DNA of 50,920 nucleotides from Brenneria salicis ATCC 15712 = DSM 30166 (GCF_003315515.1 NZ_QNRY01000030.1:1-50920); one strand, 5' to 3'; positions 26,801 to 36,151 are shown, counted from the first letter of the stretch. Numbers and translations: made by a program. The notes: a model not told the origin generated them from the letters alone.

Positions 26801-29800
26801 AATTCGGCCAGCCGCCGCTGTAACACCGTATGCGCCTCGGCCTGCACGCTTTCGCTGCGCGGGTAGTGCATCAGCGCCTGGGGCGGGATGCTGTTTTGTC
26901 CCGCATCCTGCCCTTTTAACAGCCCGATTTGCTCCTCACTGGCATGCCCGGCGCGCGATGCTTCCCAGGCGTCGATATACGCGCTGACCACCGGGATCCG
27001 CCGCGCCACCTCCCAGCGCAAAAACCCGCAACCGTCATTCGGACACAAAGCCAGCCGCTCGCCAGAGGGACTGGTCAACTTAAAAGGATGCTGCGGCCCC
27101 GGTACGTCCGCGCACCATCCAAGACGCAGCGTGCCTTCGACGACATGATCCGGCGGCACCATCTCCAACAGGGCGCGCTGTATGCGCGACCAGTCCTCGC
27201 GCTGCGGGGAGATCTTTTCAATAAAGCGCATAAAATCGCTGTTCGGCACGGTATCGGCGTATCGGATCGCGGGCAATAATGATTTTCCAGCATGCGATCC
27301 GGCAAGGATATCCTTGACCGTATTCTGACGCCCTTTCTTCAATCTGCTACCGCCGAAGATATCAAAACGCCAGAGGTCATCCTGATATTGAAAGGTACGC
27401 GCCAGCATGAAACTACTGAGCTCGCCGGGCAGTTGAACCTCCACCAGCGGCTGTCCGGTCAGGCGCGTATAAAAAGAGTAGTTGTCCGGCGGGTCATCAT
27501 CCGGTTGCGGCGCTTTGACCTCCTTTCCCCGGATATCGACGATAAAGTGTTTCGTGGCGCCTGCGCCGGACGGGGGCGGCTTGATCTGACCGGGCGGCGT
27601 GCGCATCTGGCTCATGGTCTGCGGCAGGTCGAAGGTGATGGGCGGATGACGCGCCACGATGGTCGCCGCATCCTTGAGCAGACGCAAATCCAGCGCCTCA
27701 TAGATTTCATCGTTCGCTTCGATCTGGGCGATAAGGTTCCAGCTATTCTCCTGCAGATCCGCATTGATCACCTGTTGCGTCCGTTCCAGCAGGTCTTTTA
27801 CCCAATGTTTTAGCTCCGCCTGCCGTGTCTTGATGTCGCTACGCTCGCCTTCGATATTGCGCATATTCCACTGCCGGGCCACCACATTGTAGGTTTTGAG
27901 CACCTGATAAAAGCTGAGCGCCGGGGAGCGGGTGCCGCACGCTTCCCCGTTATCCCGCAAATCCAGGCCGCCAAGATCCGATTGCGTATTCTCCAGGCGC
28001 AGATAGGCGTCAACTTTGCGCGCAACGATGGGCTGCATCATTTCCAGCATCTTCACCGCCTGAACGCGATGGCGCTGCAATTCCGGGCTGCGGGCCACAG
28101 GCAACAGCCCCAGAGAAAGCGTCGCCACGGTTTCAAGCGGGTTATCGCGCAGTTGATCCTGGTGGATTAGAGCCTGTACCCGCTCCAGTGCGGGTCCGGC
28201 AAGAGGTCGGAGAGCTCGCGGTATATGCATCTTGCCGTAGGCTTTGAACAAAATGCCGACGCCAGGTAAATCAGCATCGGCGAAACATTCAGGATGCAGT
28301 TCCAGATAGGCGGAAAGCCCCTCCAGCAATATTCTGCCCTCCGCGATATCTTGTTCATCGTTACCGGACAAACGAGCCACAGCATTAGCGATCTGGCACA
28401 TCCCTCTGAGATCATAATCCCGCCAGGCATAACCCCGCGTTCCCAGTTGTCCCATCAACATCGCGCCCGCTTCCCTGGCCAGACTATGCTGATTGCATTT
28501 GCTCAAAGCGCTCAATGTGGTGCAAAGGCCAATAGGCGTCAGGGAATGCCTTAACGTCTCATCCGTCACCAGCCTTTCCATCAGGGCAAGGCTGGCGCGC
28601 TCAGCCAACGGTTCTTCCTGCCATTTGCTCAACGCGTTGAATAAATTACTCATTCCCAGGGAGCTTAATGACTGTCGCAACGCCTCATCCTCCACCACCT
28701 GTTGCGCTATCACGAGCATGGCGTCTTTGAGCTTCTTATTGCCAGGCCATTTACTGAACGCATTCAAGATATTGGATATATGCTCGACGTCAGCGTCCTG
28801 TAGTAGTTTCTTGTCCGCTATCACACGTTCCGCCAGCACAAAAACCGCCTTTTGCACCTGTCGATTTTCGGGCCATTTACTGAATGCGTTCAGACAATTA
28901 GACACCCCTTGCGAGCTCATCTGCCAACACAGTTGATGATCTACAGACACTTTTTCCGCCAAAGCCTCAACGGCCTTGCCGAGCGATTTTTCCTTAGGCC
29001 ACTTGCTGAACGCATTCAGAATAATGGCTAAGCTCCGGGCATCCATCTGCTGTTGTAACCGGCGATCCGAGGCGACTCTGTCCGCCATCGCCACCGCCGC
29101 TTCACGCATCTGCCGTTTTTCCGGCCATTTGCTCAAGGCGTTCAGGGTGCTGCCCACCTCGATAAACCGCATCTTAAACCGCAACGTCTGATCCGAGGCG
29201 ACCTTGTCAGCCAATAAGCACGCGGCGTCCCATACTCGCGGCGATTCACTCCACTTAGAAAAACCGTTCAGCGCATTCGCCACCGACACCGCATCGATTC
29301 TCAACCGCAGCCCTTCATCCTCCGCTATTTTGTCCGCCAGAATGAAAACGACGTCCCCGGCCAGCGATTTCCCGACCCATTTGCTCATGGCGTTCAAAAT
29401 ATCGCTTACGTTTCCGGCATCCAGATCCTCCCGCAGCCGGCGATCGGCAACAATCCTGTCCGCAAAAACGAAAGCCATTTCCCAGGCGCGTTCCTTATTG
29501 AGACATTTGCTCAACGCATTCAGGAATATTGCCACCCCCAGCGCATCCATTTCCATTTGCAGCCGATGATCCTTAGCCGCCCTATCCGCCAGGGCAAATA
29601 CCGCTTCCTGGAGCAATGGCTCTTGCGGCCACTTGCTGAGCGCATTCAACGACATTGCCACCTGGTTGGTATCCATTTTCTGGCGCAGGACCTGATCAGA
29701 AACCACCCGGTCCGCCAGAACAAGCGCCACCTGAACCGCCCATGACTTCTCATGCCACTTGCTGGCGGCATTCAGGATAATGGCGACGGCCTGACTATTC

Positions 29801-31263
29801 ATTTCGCCGCATAATCGCCGCTCCCGGGCAATTCTGTCCGCCAGTGCGTGCGCCGTCTTCTCCGCCAGTGGTTCATCGGCATATTTACTTAAGGCATTCA
29901 GGGAATTGCTCATATCCTGCGCGTTCATCCGTCGCTGCAATACGCGATTTGAGACGATGTCTCCCGCCAGAGCGAGCGTCGCGTCTTTCGCCCATCGCTC
30001 CCCGGCCCACTTGCTCAACGCAACCAGAGACTTGCTCACCCCGACGGCATCCATTTTCAGTCGGCGCGCGGGATTAGTGGTGATCACTTCGCTCAGATCG
30101 ATGGCCGCCTCTTTCATTATGCTACGCTGCGGCCATTTGCTGAAAGACAGCAAATAGCTGGGTATCTCAAAGGCATCTATTCTCTGCTTTAACTGCAAAC
30201 GCGGATCTCTCAGCATCTTTTCAGTGAGGGCGCAGGCGACATCTTCCACTTGTTGGTTTTTTGTCCATTTACTAAGCGAATTCAATAACATGGAAACATT
30301 CTTAATGGTAAATATGGATGGAAAACGCGCCAGCAAATGCCGGGCGATCCTTAACACGCCCTCACAGCAAAAGTCGCTTCTGTCGCATTTGGCAAACGCG
30401 CCGGCAAGCAATATCCCTGTTTTCATATCGACGCCGTGAAGATTATGGCCGTGCACTGTATCGATCGCGATACGCTCTATTGCCGCCAGACAAGCCCCAT
30501 TATCGCGAAATTTGCTGAGGCGGTTAGCTATCGCGGCATAACTTTGCATCGTAGCCTCTTTAAACCAACCGTGATGCACCACGAAATAGTGCGCAGCCAG
30601 TCCTGCACAATCCTGGATCCGTTTTTGAACGACACGATCCTGGGCGTCTGCGGGAGAAAGCGCCAGTTTGAGCAAATAACGCGTAAGCCAGTGAACGTTG
30701 GTCGGGCCATCGAACGACGCTTGCAGAAAGATCAGCGCCTTATCAGCACCATTGTGCAAGGCGAGCACATTATTCCTTGCCATCTCAAGACAACGCTCAG
30801 GGAAACCGCCGTCTGAGCGCTGTTCCAGCGCGAGATATTGCGCATTGCGCTGAGCCTGAAGCGTTTTCCTCTCCTCGGGCCGTAGCCGGTTTTCTCTGTA
30901 CAGCAGCGCCTGACGCAATTTTTCATCCACTCTCGCTCCTGCTGAGCGCGGTTGCGAACGATAGCGTTTGTTGACGTTGACCTCGTCCGACCGCCTGGAC
31001 GAGGTTTCCGCCCTATGCATGCGGGAAGGGCGTCCGACGTCGCGCGAGGATGACGCAGCAGGGTGATATGACTGTTCAACGATATGCGACCAGAGAGAAG
31101 GACGGTGGGTGGGGCGGGGAAGCGTCCCCGCCTTGTCACGCACGTCAGACGTGGAGGCTTTCTCCGCATCGCTTCGTTTTGTCTCCTTACCTGCCCGGCT
31201 CTCCGGGGCCGGTTCGGGAAGGGTCGAAGGATTAAACGTGGTGTTGGAATCACGAATTTTCAT
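23887..31263 (-). CDS. XopAD/SKWP (RipS-like) family type III secretion effector
   Basis: A 2458-aa protein, by far the largest here. The N-terminal 130 or so residues are polar and rich in Ser, Arg and Pro with no signal peptide or membrane helix, as in type III secreted proteins. Residues about 235-960 hold about 17 helical repeats of close to 42 residues, each with an SKW or SKWP-like core (LNALSKWP type); this names the SKWP family of Ralstonia, related to Xanthomonas XopAD. Downstream lie a DTDGD motif (1694-1698) and two RelA/SpoT-like segments (about 2075-2190 and 2294-2420). The ATG at 31263 has AGG 9 nt before it; an in-frame TTG lies 2 codons earlier. A hrp-box-like site lies upstream. 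Family assignment is from recognised motifs; biochemical activity is unknown. Confidence 0.87.
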   Translation of the reverse strand: MKIRDSNTTFNPSTLPEPAPESRAGKETKRSDAEKASTSDVRDKAGTLPRPTHRPSLWSHIVEQSYHPAASSSRDVGRPSRMHRAETSSRRSDEVNVNKRYRSQPRSAGARVDEKLRQALLYRENRLRPEERKTLQAQRNAQYLALEQRSDGGFPERCLEMARNNVLALHNGADKALIFLQASFDGPTNVHWLTRYLLKLALSPADAQDRVVQKRIQDCAGLAAHYFVVHHGWFKEATMQSYAAIANRLSKFRDNGACLAAIERIAIDTVHGHNLHGVDMKTGILLAGAFAKCDRSDFCCEGVLRIARHLLARFPSIFTIKNVSMLLNSLSKWTKNQQVEDVACALTEKMLRDPRLQLKQRIDAFEIPSYLLSFSKWPQRSIMKEAAIDLSEVITTNPARRLKMDAVGVSKSLVALSKWAGERWAKDATLALAGDIVSNRVLQRRMNAQDMSNSLNALSKYADEPLAEKTAHALADRIARERRLCGEMNSQAVAIILNAASKWHEKSWAVQVALVLADRVVSDQVLRQKMDTNQVAMSLNALSKWPQEPLLQEAVFALADRAAKDHRLQMEMDALGVAIFLNALSKCLNKERAWEMAFVFADRIVADRRLREDLDAGNVSDILNAMSKWVGKSLAGDVVFILADKIAEDEGLRLRIDAVSVANALNGFSKWSESPRVWDAACLLADKVASDQTLRFKMRFIEVGSTLNALSKWPEKRQMREAAVAMADRVASDRRLQQQMDARSLAIILNAFSKWPKEKSLGKAVEALAEKVSVDHQLCWQMSSQGVSNCLNAFSKWPENRQVQKAVFVLAERVIADKKLLQDADVEHISNILNAFSKWPGNKKLKDAMLVIAQQVVEDEALRQSLSSLGMSNLFNALSKWQEEPLAERASLALMERLVTDETLRHSLTPIGLCTTLSALSKCNQHSLAREAGAMLMGQLGTRGYAWRDYDLRGMCQIANAVARLSGNDEQDIAEGRILLEGLSAYLELHPECFADADLPGVGILFKAYGKMHIPRALRPLAGPALERVQALIHQDQLRDNPLETVATLSLGLLPVARSPELQRHRVQAVKMLEMMQPIVARKVDAYLRLENTQSDLGGLDLRDNGEACGTRSPALSFYQVLKTYNVVARQWNMRNIEGERSDIKTRQAELKHWVKDLLERTQQVINADLQENSWNLIAQIEANDEIYEALDLRLLKDAATIVARHPPITFDLPQTMSQMRTPPGQIKPPPSGAGATKHFIVDIRGKEVKAPQPDDDPPDNYSFYTRLTGQPLVEVQLPGELSSFMLARTFQYQDDLWRFDIFGGSRLKKGRQNTVKDILAGSHAGKSLLPAIRYADTVPNSDFMRFIEKISPQREDWSRIQRALLEMVPPDHVVEGTLRLGWCADVPGPQHPFKLTSPSGERLALCPNDGCGFLRWEVARRIPVVSAYIDAWEASRAGHASEEQIGLLKGQDAGQNSIPPQALMHYPRSESVQAEAHTVLQRRLAELRAIKAGPDSDEAKSQGAVSPDSVDRLTLYRMTISGGYQGRRLRAVPSADDRLYLPTVPLPGFQRPEGDLLLGKPPYDKEYLLPFAAEKVATPASEDPTARFLDQCFAIQYSYSGVDEYSGEDADMLHSKGMLIIPPPGHWSPAHADQDMVCSREDLKIWSRWKHGRDRNKLPEQMLSTGSLRVKDVLVPGRLAGLPIAELRKRNMDTDGDDAFIYAGYPQLAAHIREVMDDRARRRGVEKSFKPPKTATAAIDEQGRYHTGRALEILNDQRGGKLIGAASQAANRFLAQPDELREKMARKMMFGIYDGVERSLRNGLRQWLDGDPDAPPLAALCTQSDAAIGRAHQSEAREVAALLHHLTQQLASPDAQTTAPMMSDAVAEANPKLAAAYAKAPDTAGRIHAVLDNYPVCRLSHEQFPDGQPGLVPGEPELTIRNLFTLAVKVGTDALKSDTGTALFSKILDNCVQTERHFPERIREVPYTKQTARMMQEGRFNPEQAKTALVGMPTLAAAVMEDAVDSLQKVGLLHAPPTLMERTQSLSPQALKEAAQALNSQARQAQQRITNLLQRLLPAQAQLAGLNHSIKSVGSIEEKLRYLVGKKQLDLPQAVSQFNDALRYSVVMPCESFTESYLKLLAALDAEGHTLLQRTNYFTKPYIPFRSINAILRGGAGEPSWEIQFHTEETFMLKERYHDSYKDEQRLKREGMLPGGLQEARQAFRQVQVPPGCLDIDDLQQAGGAESVRTPAPRSFSGVSMPLLRQAEVVLEQARELERHISPRLQQLLQEHDGQLRQDRQGNWRHFIFKKPGSIARKLADRQQGDSVRPDMVRDALRYEVILAPEKFADKAKAIVDGLRRSGLEMAAVRNGFLEADTTYAGVNVKLRDTKAPPGEGYFEVQFHTRESLRAKIDTHRDYEAHRKLPENRSATDTDEMWSDIEEKRENQLRKMRQIAAGVPLPDGIEKLTAFKHYADN
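23997..25041 (-). other. Two tandem RelA/SpoT-like segments in the effector C-terminus
   Basis: Segment 1 (residues about 2075-2190) has GSIEEKL, DALRYSVV and WEIQFHTEETF. Segment 2 (about 2294-2420) has GSIARKL, DALRYEVI, YAGVNV, FEVQFHTRES and HRDYEAHR. The order GSxxxK, DALRY, YxGvnv, EvQFHT, HxxYE is that of RelA/SpoT-like nucleotidyltransferase-fold domains seen in toxins and phage proteins. Segment 1 lacks a clear YxGvnv and may be inactive. Homology is inferred from the motif order. Confidence 0.65.
28495..30516 (-). repeat. Tandem SKW repeat array inside the effector gene
   Basis: The codons for SKW or its variants recur at plus-strand positions 28495, 28621, 28747 and then every 126 bp to 30133, giving 14 units at exactly 42 codons. 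Three looser units follow at 30265, 30385 and 30508 (44, 40 and 41 codons). Each unit looks like a helix pair ending LNA(F/L)SKW(P). Literal SKWP occurs six times; variants are SKC, SKY, SKF and AKC. Nucleotide sequences have diverged, so this is an old protein repeat, not a recent DNA duplication. Confidence 0.95.
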
Positions 31264-31672
31264 TATCAATTGCCTGCTATTCTCAACTCAAAACCTGTAC
31301 TGCCCTAGTGAGTAAAGCAAGCTTTGCCGTAGTTCCTGAAAAACCATGAAACTCATTAGGAATTGGCGAATGACGCCGTATACGCTCATTTTTAAATACG
31401 GTTTAAACCTTAATGATAAGCCTTGCGAAAGCTACACGCATCATTCGATTCGAGACGTTTTATCTTCCCATTTTGATAAGCAAAGATAATCTCTTTCCGT
31501 TTGTAATTAAATTTCACAAATTATCGTTTCCATCTCAATGCAGATAGAAAGAATAACGAGAACAAAGAATCGTCAATTGACGAATCAGGCTGGTCGTGGC
31601 TAGATGAAAGGAGCGCAGAATATCTGTCAAGTGAAACAAACTTACAAAAGTAGAAGGATGGGCCAGGGTAAA
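31264..31672. other. Effector/ppc divergent intergenic region
   Basis: About 409 bp with no convincing gene. It is visibly more AT-rich than the flanking genes. It holds the candidate hrp box near the effector and, on the other side, a perfect 12-bp palindrome CGTCAATTGACG (31571-31582) that includes a TTGACG possible -35 for ppc. In E. coli this gap separates ppc from argE directly. Confidence 0.6.
31309..31336 (-). promoter_or_regulatory. Candidate hrp box (HrpL-dependent promoter) of the effector gene
   Basis: On the minus strand GGAACT, a 15-bp spacer and TTACTCA compare with the HrpL consensus GGAACC-N15/16-CCACNNA: 5 of 6 in the first block, ACTCA kept in the second, CC changed to TT. 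It ends 46 bp before the effector ATG, a normal distance. Three mismatches make it a candidate only. Confidence 0.45.
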
Positions 31673-34312
31673 ATGAACGAAAAATATTCCGCAATGCGAA
31701 GTAACGTCAGTATGCTCGGCAAGCTGCTTGGCGATACCATCAAAGAGGCGTTGGGCGAAAACATTCTTGATAAAGTAGAAACAATCCGCAAGTTGTCAAA
31801 ATCCTCCAGAGCAGGCAGCGAGAAACATCGTCAGGCACTGCTGGACACACTACAGAATCTGTCCAACGATGAACTGTTGCCGGTTGCCCGTGCATTTAGC
31901 CAGTTTCTTAATCTGACTAATACCGCTGAGCAATATCATACGATTTCCCCTCATGGCGAGGCAGCCAGTAACCCGGAATTACTTGGCAAAGCCTTTGAGC
32001 GTTTAAAAGCAAATGAAAATCTCACAGAACAGGCTATTCGTGATGCCGTCGAATCGCTTTCCATCGAGTTGGTGCTGACGGCGCACCCCACCGAGATCAC
32101 CCGCCGGACGTTGATCCACAAACTGGTTGAAGTGAATACCTGCCTTAAACAGCTTGATCATGACGATCTGGCCGGTTACGAGCGTGACCGGATCATGCGT
32201 CGTCTGCGGCAGTTGATTGCCCAGTCCTGGCACACCGACGAAATTCGCAAAATACGGCCTACCCCGGTAGAAGAAGCGAAGTGGGGCTTTGCCGTGGTTG
32301 AAAACAGTTTGTGGGAAGGGGTGACGGCTTTTCTGCGCGAACTGGACGAGTTGCTGGAGAAATCCTTCGGTTATCGCCTGCCTGTTGAAGCGGTGCCGGT
32401 GCGTTTCACCTCCTGGATGGGGGGCGACCGCGACGGTAATCCGAACGTTACCGCCGAAGTCACCCGGCATGTGTTATTGCTCAGCCGCTGGAAAGCCGCC
32501 GACCTGTTTCTGCAAGATATCCAGTTCCTGGTATCGGAACTGTCGATGTCCGAATGTACGCCGGAATTGCGCAAGCTGGCTGGCGGCGATGCGGTGCAGG
32601 AAACGTACCGCGCCATCATGAAATCACTGCGTGCCCAACTCAATAATACGCTGAGCTATCTGGAATCCCGTCTTAAAGGCGAACAGTTGCTGGCGCCGAA
32701 AGATCTGCTGGTCAGCAACGAGCAACTCTGGGAACCGCTGCATGCTTGCTATCAATCGCTGCATGCCTGCGGCATGGGCATCATCGCCGACGGCCAGTTG
32801 CTGGACACATTGCGTCGAGTGCGCTGTTTCGGCGTGCCGCTGGTGCGCATTGATGTCCGTCAGGAAAGTACCCGCCACACCGACGCGCTGGCCGAAGTGA
32901 CCCGTTATCTGGGTCTCGGCGACTACGAAAGCTGGTCTGAATCCGATAAGCAAGCCTTCCTGATCCGCGAATTAAGCTCCAAGCGTCCATTATTTCCCCG
33001 CGACTGGGAACCCAGCGCGGATACCAAAGAAGTGCTCGATACCTGCCGCGTTATCGCCAAAGCCCCGCAGGGATCGATTGCGGCTTATGTGATCTCGATG
33101 GCGCGCACCCCGTCTGACGTGCTGGCGGTTCATCTGCTGCTCAAAGAAGCCAGATGTCCGTTTGCTTTGCCGGTTGCGCCGCTGTTTGAAACCCTGGATG
33201 ACCTGAACAACGCGGATGAGGTCATGACCCAGTTGCTGAACATCGACTGGTATCGCGGTTTTATCCAGGGCAAACAGATGGTCATGATTGGCTATTCCGA
33301 CTCGGCGAAAGACGCCGGCGTGATGGCGGCGTCATGGGCGCAATACCGCGCGCAGGACGCGCTGATCAAAACCTGTGAGAAAGCGGGCATTGCGTTGACG
33401 TTGTTCCACGGCCGCGGAGGTTCTATAGGCCGCGGTGGTGCGCCCGCGCACGCCGCCTTGCTGTCTCAACCGCCGGGAAGTCTGAAAGGCGGTCTGCGCG
33501 TTACCGAACAGGGTGAAATGATCCGCTTCAAATATGGTCTGCCCGAAGTCACAATCAGCAGCCTGGCGTTGTACACCGGCGCCATTCTGGAAGCCAATCT
33601 GTTACCGCCGCCTGAACCCAGGCAGGAATGGCGGGCGTTGATGGATGAGCTCTCTCGCGTGTCCTGCGATATGTATCGCGGCTATGTGCGTGAGAACCCG
33701 GATTTCGTGCCTTATTTCCGCTCCGCCACCCCGGAGTTGGAATTGGGTAAATTGCCGCTGGGTTCCCGTCCGGCGAAACGCCGCCCCAGCGGAGGGGTGG
33801 AAAGCCTGCGCGCCATTCCGTGGATCTTTGCCTGGACGCAGAACCGTTTGATGCTACCCGCGTGGCTTGGCGCGGGCGCCGCGTTGCAAAAAGTGGTGGA
33901 CGATGGCCAGCAGGAGCAACTGGAATCCATGTGCCGCGACTGGCCGTTCTTCTCCACCCGTATCGGAATGTTGGAGATGGTGTTTGCCAAAGCCGACCTG
34001 TGGCTGGCGGAATACTATGATCAACGTCTTGTTGACAAAAAGCTGTGGCCGTTGGGCAAACAATTGCGCGAGCAACTGGCCGCCGATATCAACGTAGTGC
34101 TGACGATAGCCAATGACGATCACCTGATGGAAGACTTGCCGTGGATTGCGGAATCCATCGCCTTGCGTAACGTCTATACCGATCCGCTGAACGTGCTGCA
34201 GGCCGAACTGCTGCATCGTTCGCGCCAGCAGGAACAACCAAGTCCTGAGGTGGAACTGGCGTTGATGGTCACCATTGCGGGCGTCGCCGCCGGTATGCGC
34301 AATACCGGCTAA
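31673..34312 (+). CDS. ppc: Phosphoenolpyruvate carboxylase Ppc
   Basis: Makes oxaloacetate from phosphoenolpyruvate and bicarbonate to refill the TCA cycle. The product is 879 aa (E. coli 883) and aligns throughout. The catalytic motif [13 protein letters not shown] holds the active His (near 138), and the glycine-rich loop [18 protein letters not shown] is complete; the C-terminal MRNTG is the conserved end. The ATG at 31673 ([15 protein letters not shown]) matches E. coli; a 23-codon upstream extension is not supported. It is separated from argE by the effector gene. Confidence 0.97.
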   Translation: MNEKYSAMRSNVSMLGKLLGDTIKEALGENILDKVETIRKLSKSSRAGSEKHRQALLDTLQNLSNDELLPVARAFSQFLNLTNTAEQYHTISPHGEAASNPELLGKAFERLKANENLTEQAIRDAVESLSIELVLTAHPTEITRRTLIHKLVEVNTCLKQLDHDDLAGYERDRIMRRLRQLIAQSWHTDEIRKIRPTPVEEAKWGFAVVENSLWEGVTAFLRELDELLEKSFGYRLPVEAVPVRFTSWMGGDRDGNPNVTAEVTRHVLLLSRWKAADLFLQDIQFLVSELSMSECTPELRKLAGGDAVQETYRAIMKSLRAQLNNTLSYLESRLKGEQLLAPKDLLVSNEQLWEPLHACYQSLHACGMGIIADGQLLDTLRRVRCFGVPLVRIDVRQESTRHTDALAEVTRYLGLGDYESWSESDKQAFLIRELSSKRPLFPRDWEPSADTKEVLDTCRVIAKAPQGSIAAYVISMARTPSDVLAVHLLLKEARCPFALPVAPLFETLDDLNNADEVMTQLLNIDWYRGFIQGKQMVMIGYSDSAKDAGVMAASWAQYRAQDALIKTCEKAGIALTLFHGRGGSIGRGGAPAHAALLSQPPGSLKGGLRVTEQGEMIRFKYGLPEVTISSLALYTGAILEANLLPPPEPRQEWRALMDELSRVSCDMYRGYVRENPDFVPYFRSATPELELGKLPLGSRPAKRRPSGGVESLRAIPWIFAWTQNRLMLPAWLGAGAALQKVVDDGQQEQLESMCRDWPFFSTRIGMLEMVFAKADLWLAEYYDQRLVDKKLWPLGKQLREQLAADINVVLTIANDDHLMEDLPWIAESIALRNVYTDPLNVLQAELLHRSRQQEQPSPEVELALMVTIAGVAAGMRNTG

Positions 34313-34352
34313 CCACCGCCTGTGGCGCTGACATTACCGATACATCACTGAC

Positions 34353-34380
34353 AAAGGCCGGTCCATGCGACCGGCCTTTT
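34353..34380 (+). terminator. Terminator after ppc
   Basis: AAAGGCCGGTC and GACCGGCCTTT form an 11-bp perfect stem with a 5-nt loop and a T-run. The A-run on the other side would also serve the convergent phosphatase gene. Confidence 0.85.
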
Positions 34381-34401
34381 AATGCGTAAGTTTGGCGGGA
34401 A

Positions 34402-35184
34402 TCAAACCAGATATTTATCCTGCAAGCGCTGACGAGTCTGGTCATCCAGCCCGTACTCGGCTTCAAGCCAGACATTGACGGAACCATGACGCTCCTTGAT
34501 GGCCTGCAACGCCGTCACGATAAACTCTTCCTGCACCGACAGCACATAAGAGAACTGCCGCAGCGCTTTTTCATTCAGCGTCTGCGCCAGGTGTGTCATC
34601 AGTTGCTGACGGAACGACGCCAGCGTGGTATCGGTTAACAGATAGTCTTCCACCACCGTTTGCTCATCCGCGCCCAGCGCGAACATTACCAGCGCAGAAC
34701 CTATTCCGGTGCGATCTTTACCCACGGCGCAATGCTGCACCAGCGCGCCCTCATCCGGCTGCAACAGCAACGCCGCCAATTGGCGGTAAGCTGAATTATT
34801 AAACGGCAAACGGCGGTAGAGCTCCAGCATAAATGCCCGTGAATCAAACGCCGCCAGCACATCCGATCCCAATGAGTCCAGATTCGCCGTGACTTCATGA
34901 CGCAGTGGATTGGCCGGGAACGCATGGTAGTTCGCGCCAGACCACAATACATCGGGTTTGACGGCGATTTCTTCCTCATCCCGATAATCAATAACGTGAT
35001 AAACCGGTACGCTGGCAAGGTATTCGCAATCGGCAGGACTCAGCAAATCCAGCGAGCCTGCGCGAAACAGTTTACCGTGGCGGATAAGCCGCCCGTCGGC
35101 AGCGCGGTTCCCGCCCATATCGCGGAAATTGATGCCGCCGTCCAGCGGTAATAAGGAAGGATGAAGCAACGTTGGTTCGGTCAT
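34402..35184 (-). CDS. Tyrosine-protein phosphatase, MptpB/LipA-like
   Basis: A 260-aa protein with the phosphatase P-loop VQHCAVGKDRTGIG (HCx5R type with Lys and Asp inside the loop), which is the signature of bacterial atypical tyrosine/dual-specificity or phosphoinositide phosphatases such as Mycobacterium MptpB and Listeria LipA. The N-terminal motif GGINFRDMGGNRAADGRLIRHGKLFRAG is typical of this family. There is no signal peptide. The ATG at 35184 has AAGGAG just upstream, better than an upstream ATG at 35232. It follows udp by 16 bp, so it is probably co-transcribed with it. The substrate is unknown. Confidence 0.85.
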   Translation of the reverse strand: MTEPTLLHPSLLPLDGGINFRDMGGNRAADGRLIRHGKLFRAGSLDLLSPADCEYLASVPVYHVIDYRDEEEIAVKPDVLWSGANYHAFPANPLRHEVTANLDSLGSDVLAAFDSRAFMLELYRRLPFNNSAYRQLAALLLQPDEGALVQHCAVGKDRTGIGSALVMFALGADEQTVVEDYLLTDTTLASFRQQLMTHLAQTLNEKALRQFSYVLSVQEEFIVTALQAIKERHGSVNVWLEAEYGLDDQTRQRLQDKYLV

Positions 35185-35200
35185 ATATCTCCTTAAGCGT

Positions 35201-35971
35201 TTACCCGGCGGCGAGCAATCGGCGGGTGGCATCCAGCAACACCTGGATAACGGTGGACTCGGCCTGTTTCATTGTCGCCACATCAGGAATTTCCTGCTGG
35301 GTGCGGTTAACAATCACACCCGCGATCATCCCGGCTTTCAGCCCCTGACTGGCGCACATGGTCAGCAACGTGGCGGACTCCATTTCATAGTTCAGTACGC
35401 CCATGCTTTGCCACTCTTCCATCGAACCGCGAAAACGGCGCACGACGCGGCCAGAGAACGTATCATAGCGCTCTTGACCCGGATAGAATGTATCGGATGA
35501 TGCGGTCACGCCAATGTGCAGCGTGACGTTCGCCGCCTTCGCCGCCTCGACCAGCGCCGTCGTACAGGTAAAATCAGCGACCGCCGGGAACGCCATCGGC
35601 GCGAAATGCAGACTGGCGCCGTCGAGACGCACAGCCGCGGTGGTCACCAGTACATCGCCCACATTAATGCCCTCCTGAATCGCGCCGGTGGTGCCGACGC
35701 GCAGGAACGTCCGAATTCCAAGCTGAGCCAGTTCTTCCACCGCGATCGACGTTGACGGGCCGCCAATACCGGTCGAGCAGATAATCACCCGCTTCCCATC
35801 CAACTCTGCGCGCCAGGTGGTGAATTCACGGTGTGATGCCAGATATACCGGGTTATCCATCAGGCGGGCTATATTTTCAACACGTTCAGGATCGCCGGGA
35901 ACAATCGCCAGCGTAGCGCCTTGTAAATCATTTTTTGTTAAACCGAGATGGAAAACATCAGATTTAGACAT
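35201..35971 (-). CDS. udp: Uridine phosphorylase Udp
   Basis: Cleaves uridine to uracil and ribose-1-phosphate in pyrimidine salvage. The product is 256 aa (E. coli 253). The N-terminal [26 protein letters not shown], the family signature [32 protein letters not shown] and the nucleoside-binding [10 protein letters not shown] are present. Upstream DNA (35972-36373) holds a CRP-like site. It lies downstream of metE; rmuC is not next to it, unlike E. coli. Confidence 0.96.
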   Translation of the reverse strand: MSKSDVFHLGLTKNDLQGATLAIVPGDPERVENIARLMDNPVYLASHREFTTWRAELDGKRVIICSTGIGGPSTSIAVEELAQLGIRTFLRVGTTGAIQEGINVGDVLVTTAAVRLDGASLHFAPMAFPAVADFTCTTALVEAAKAANVTLHIGVTASSDTFYPGQERYDTFSGRVVRRFRGSMEEWQSMGVLNYEMESATLLTMCASQGLKAGMIAGVIVNRTQQEIPDVATMKQAESTVIQVLLDATRRLLAAG

Positions 35972-36151
35972 AACCGCCTCCAGGCAATTAGTTGAGTGGT
36001 CAGAAGCGACAAATCGCTTTTCAACATTGCGTTTTCATGCAAAACATTGGCTGTGAAAATTTTTAATTATGCAATAGGGTGGCACATCAGAACGGCAGGC
36101 AGAAAAAGATCTGCGATAAGCAAGACTCTAGCGCATCATCAATGCGTTTTT

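Noticed and set aside
28495-30516. Evenly spaced similar motifs looked like a CRISPR array or DNA minisatellite
   Set aside because: The 126-bp period is a codon-level protein repeat in one open frame; the nucleotides differ between units and there are no spacers or cas genes.
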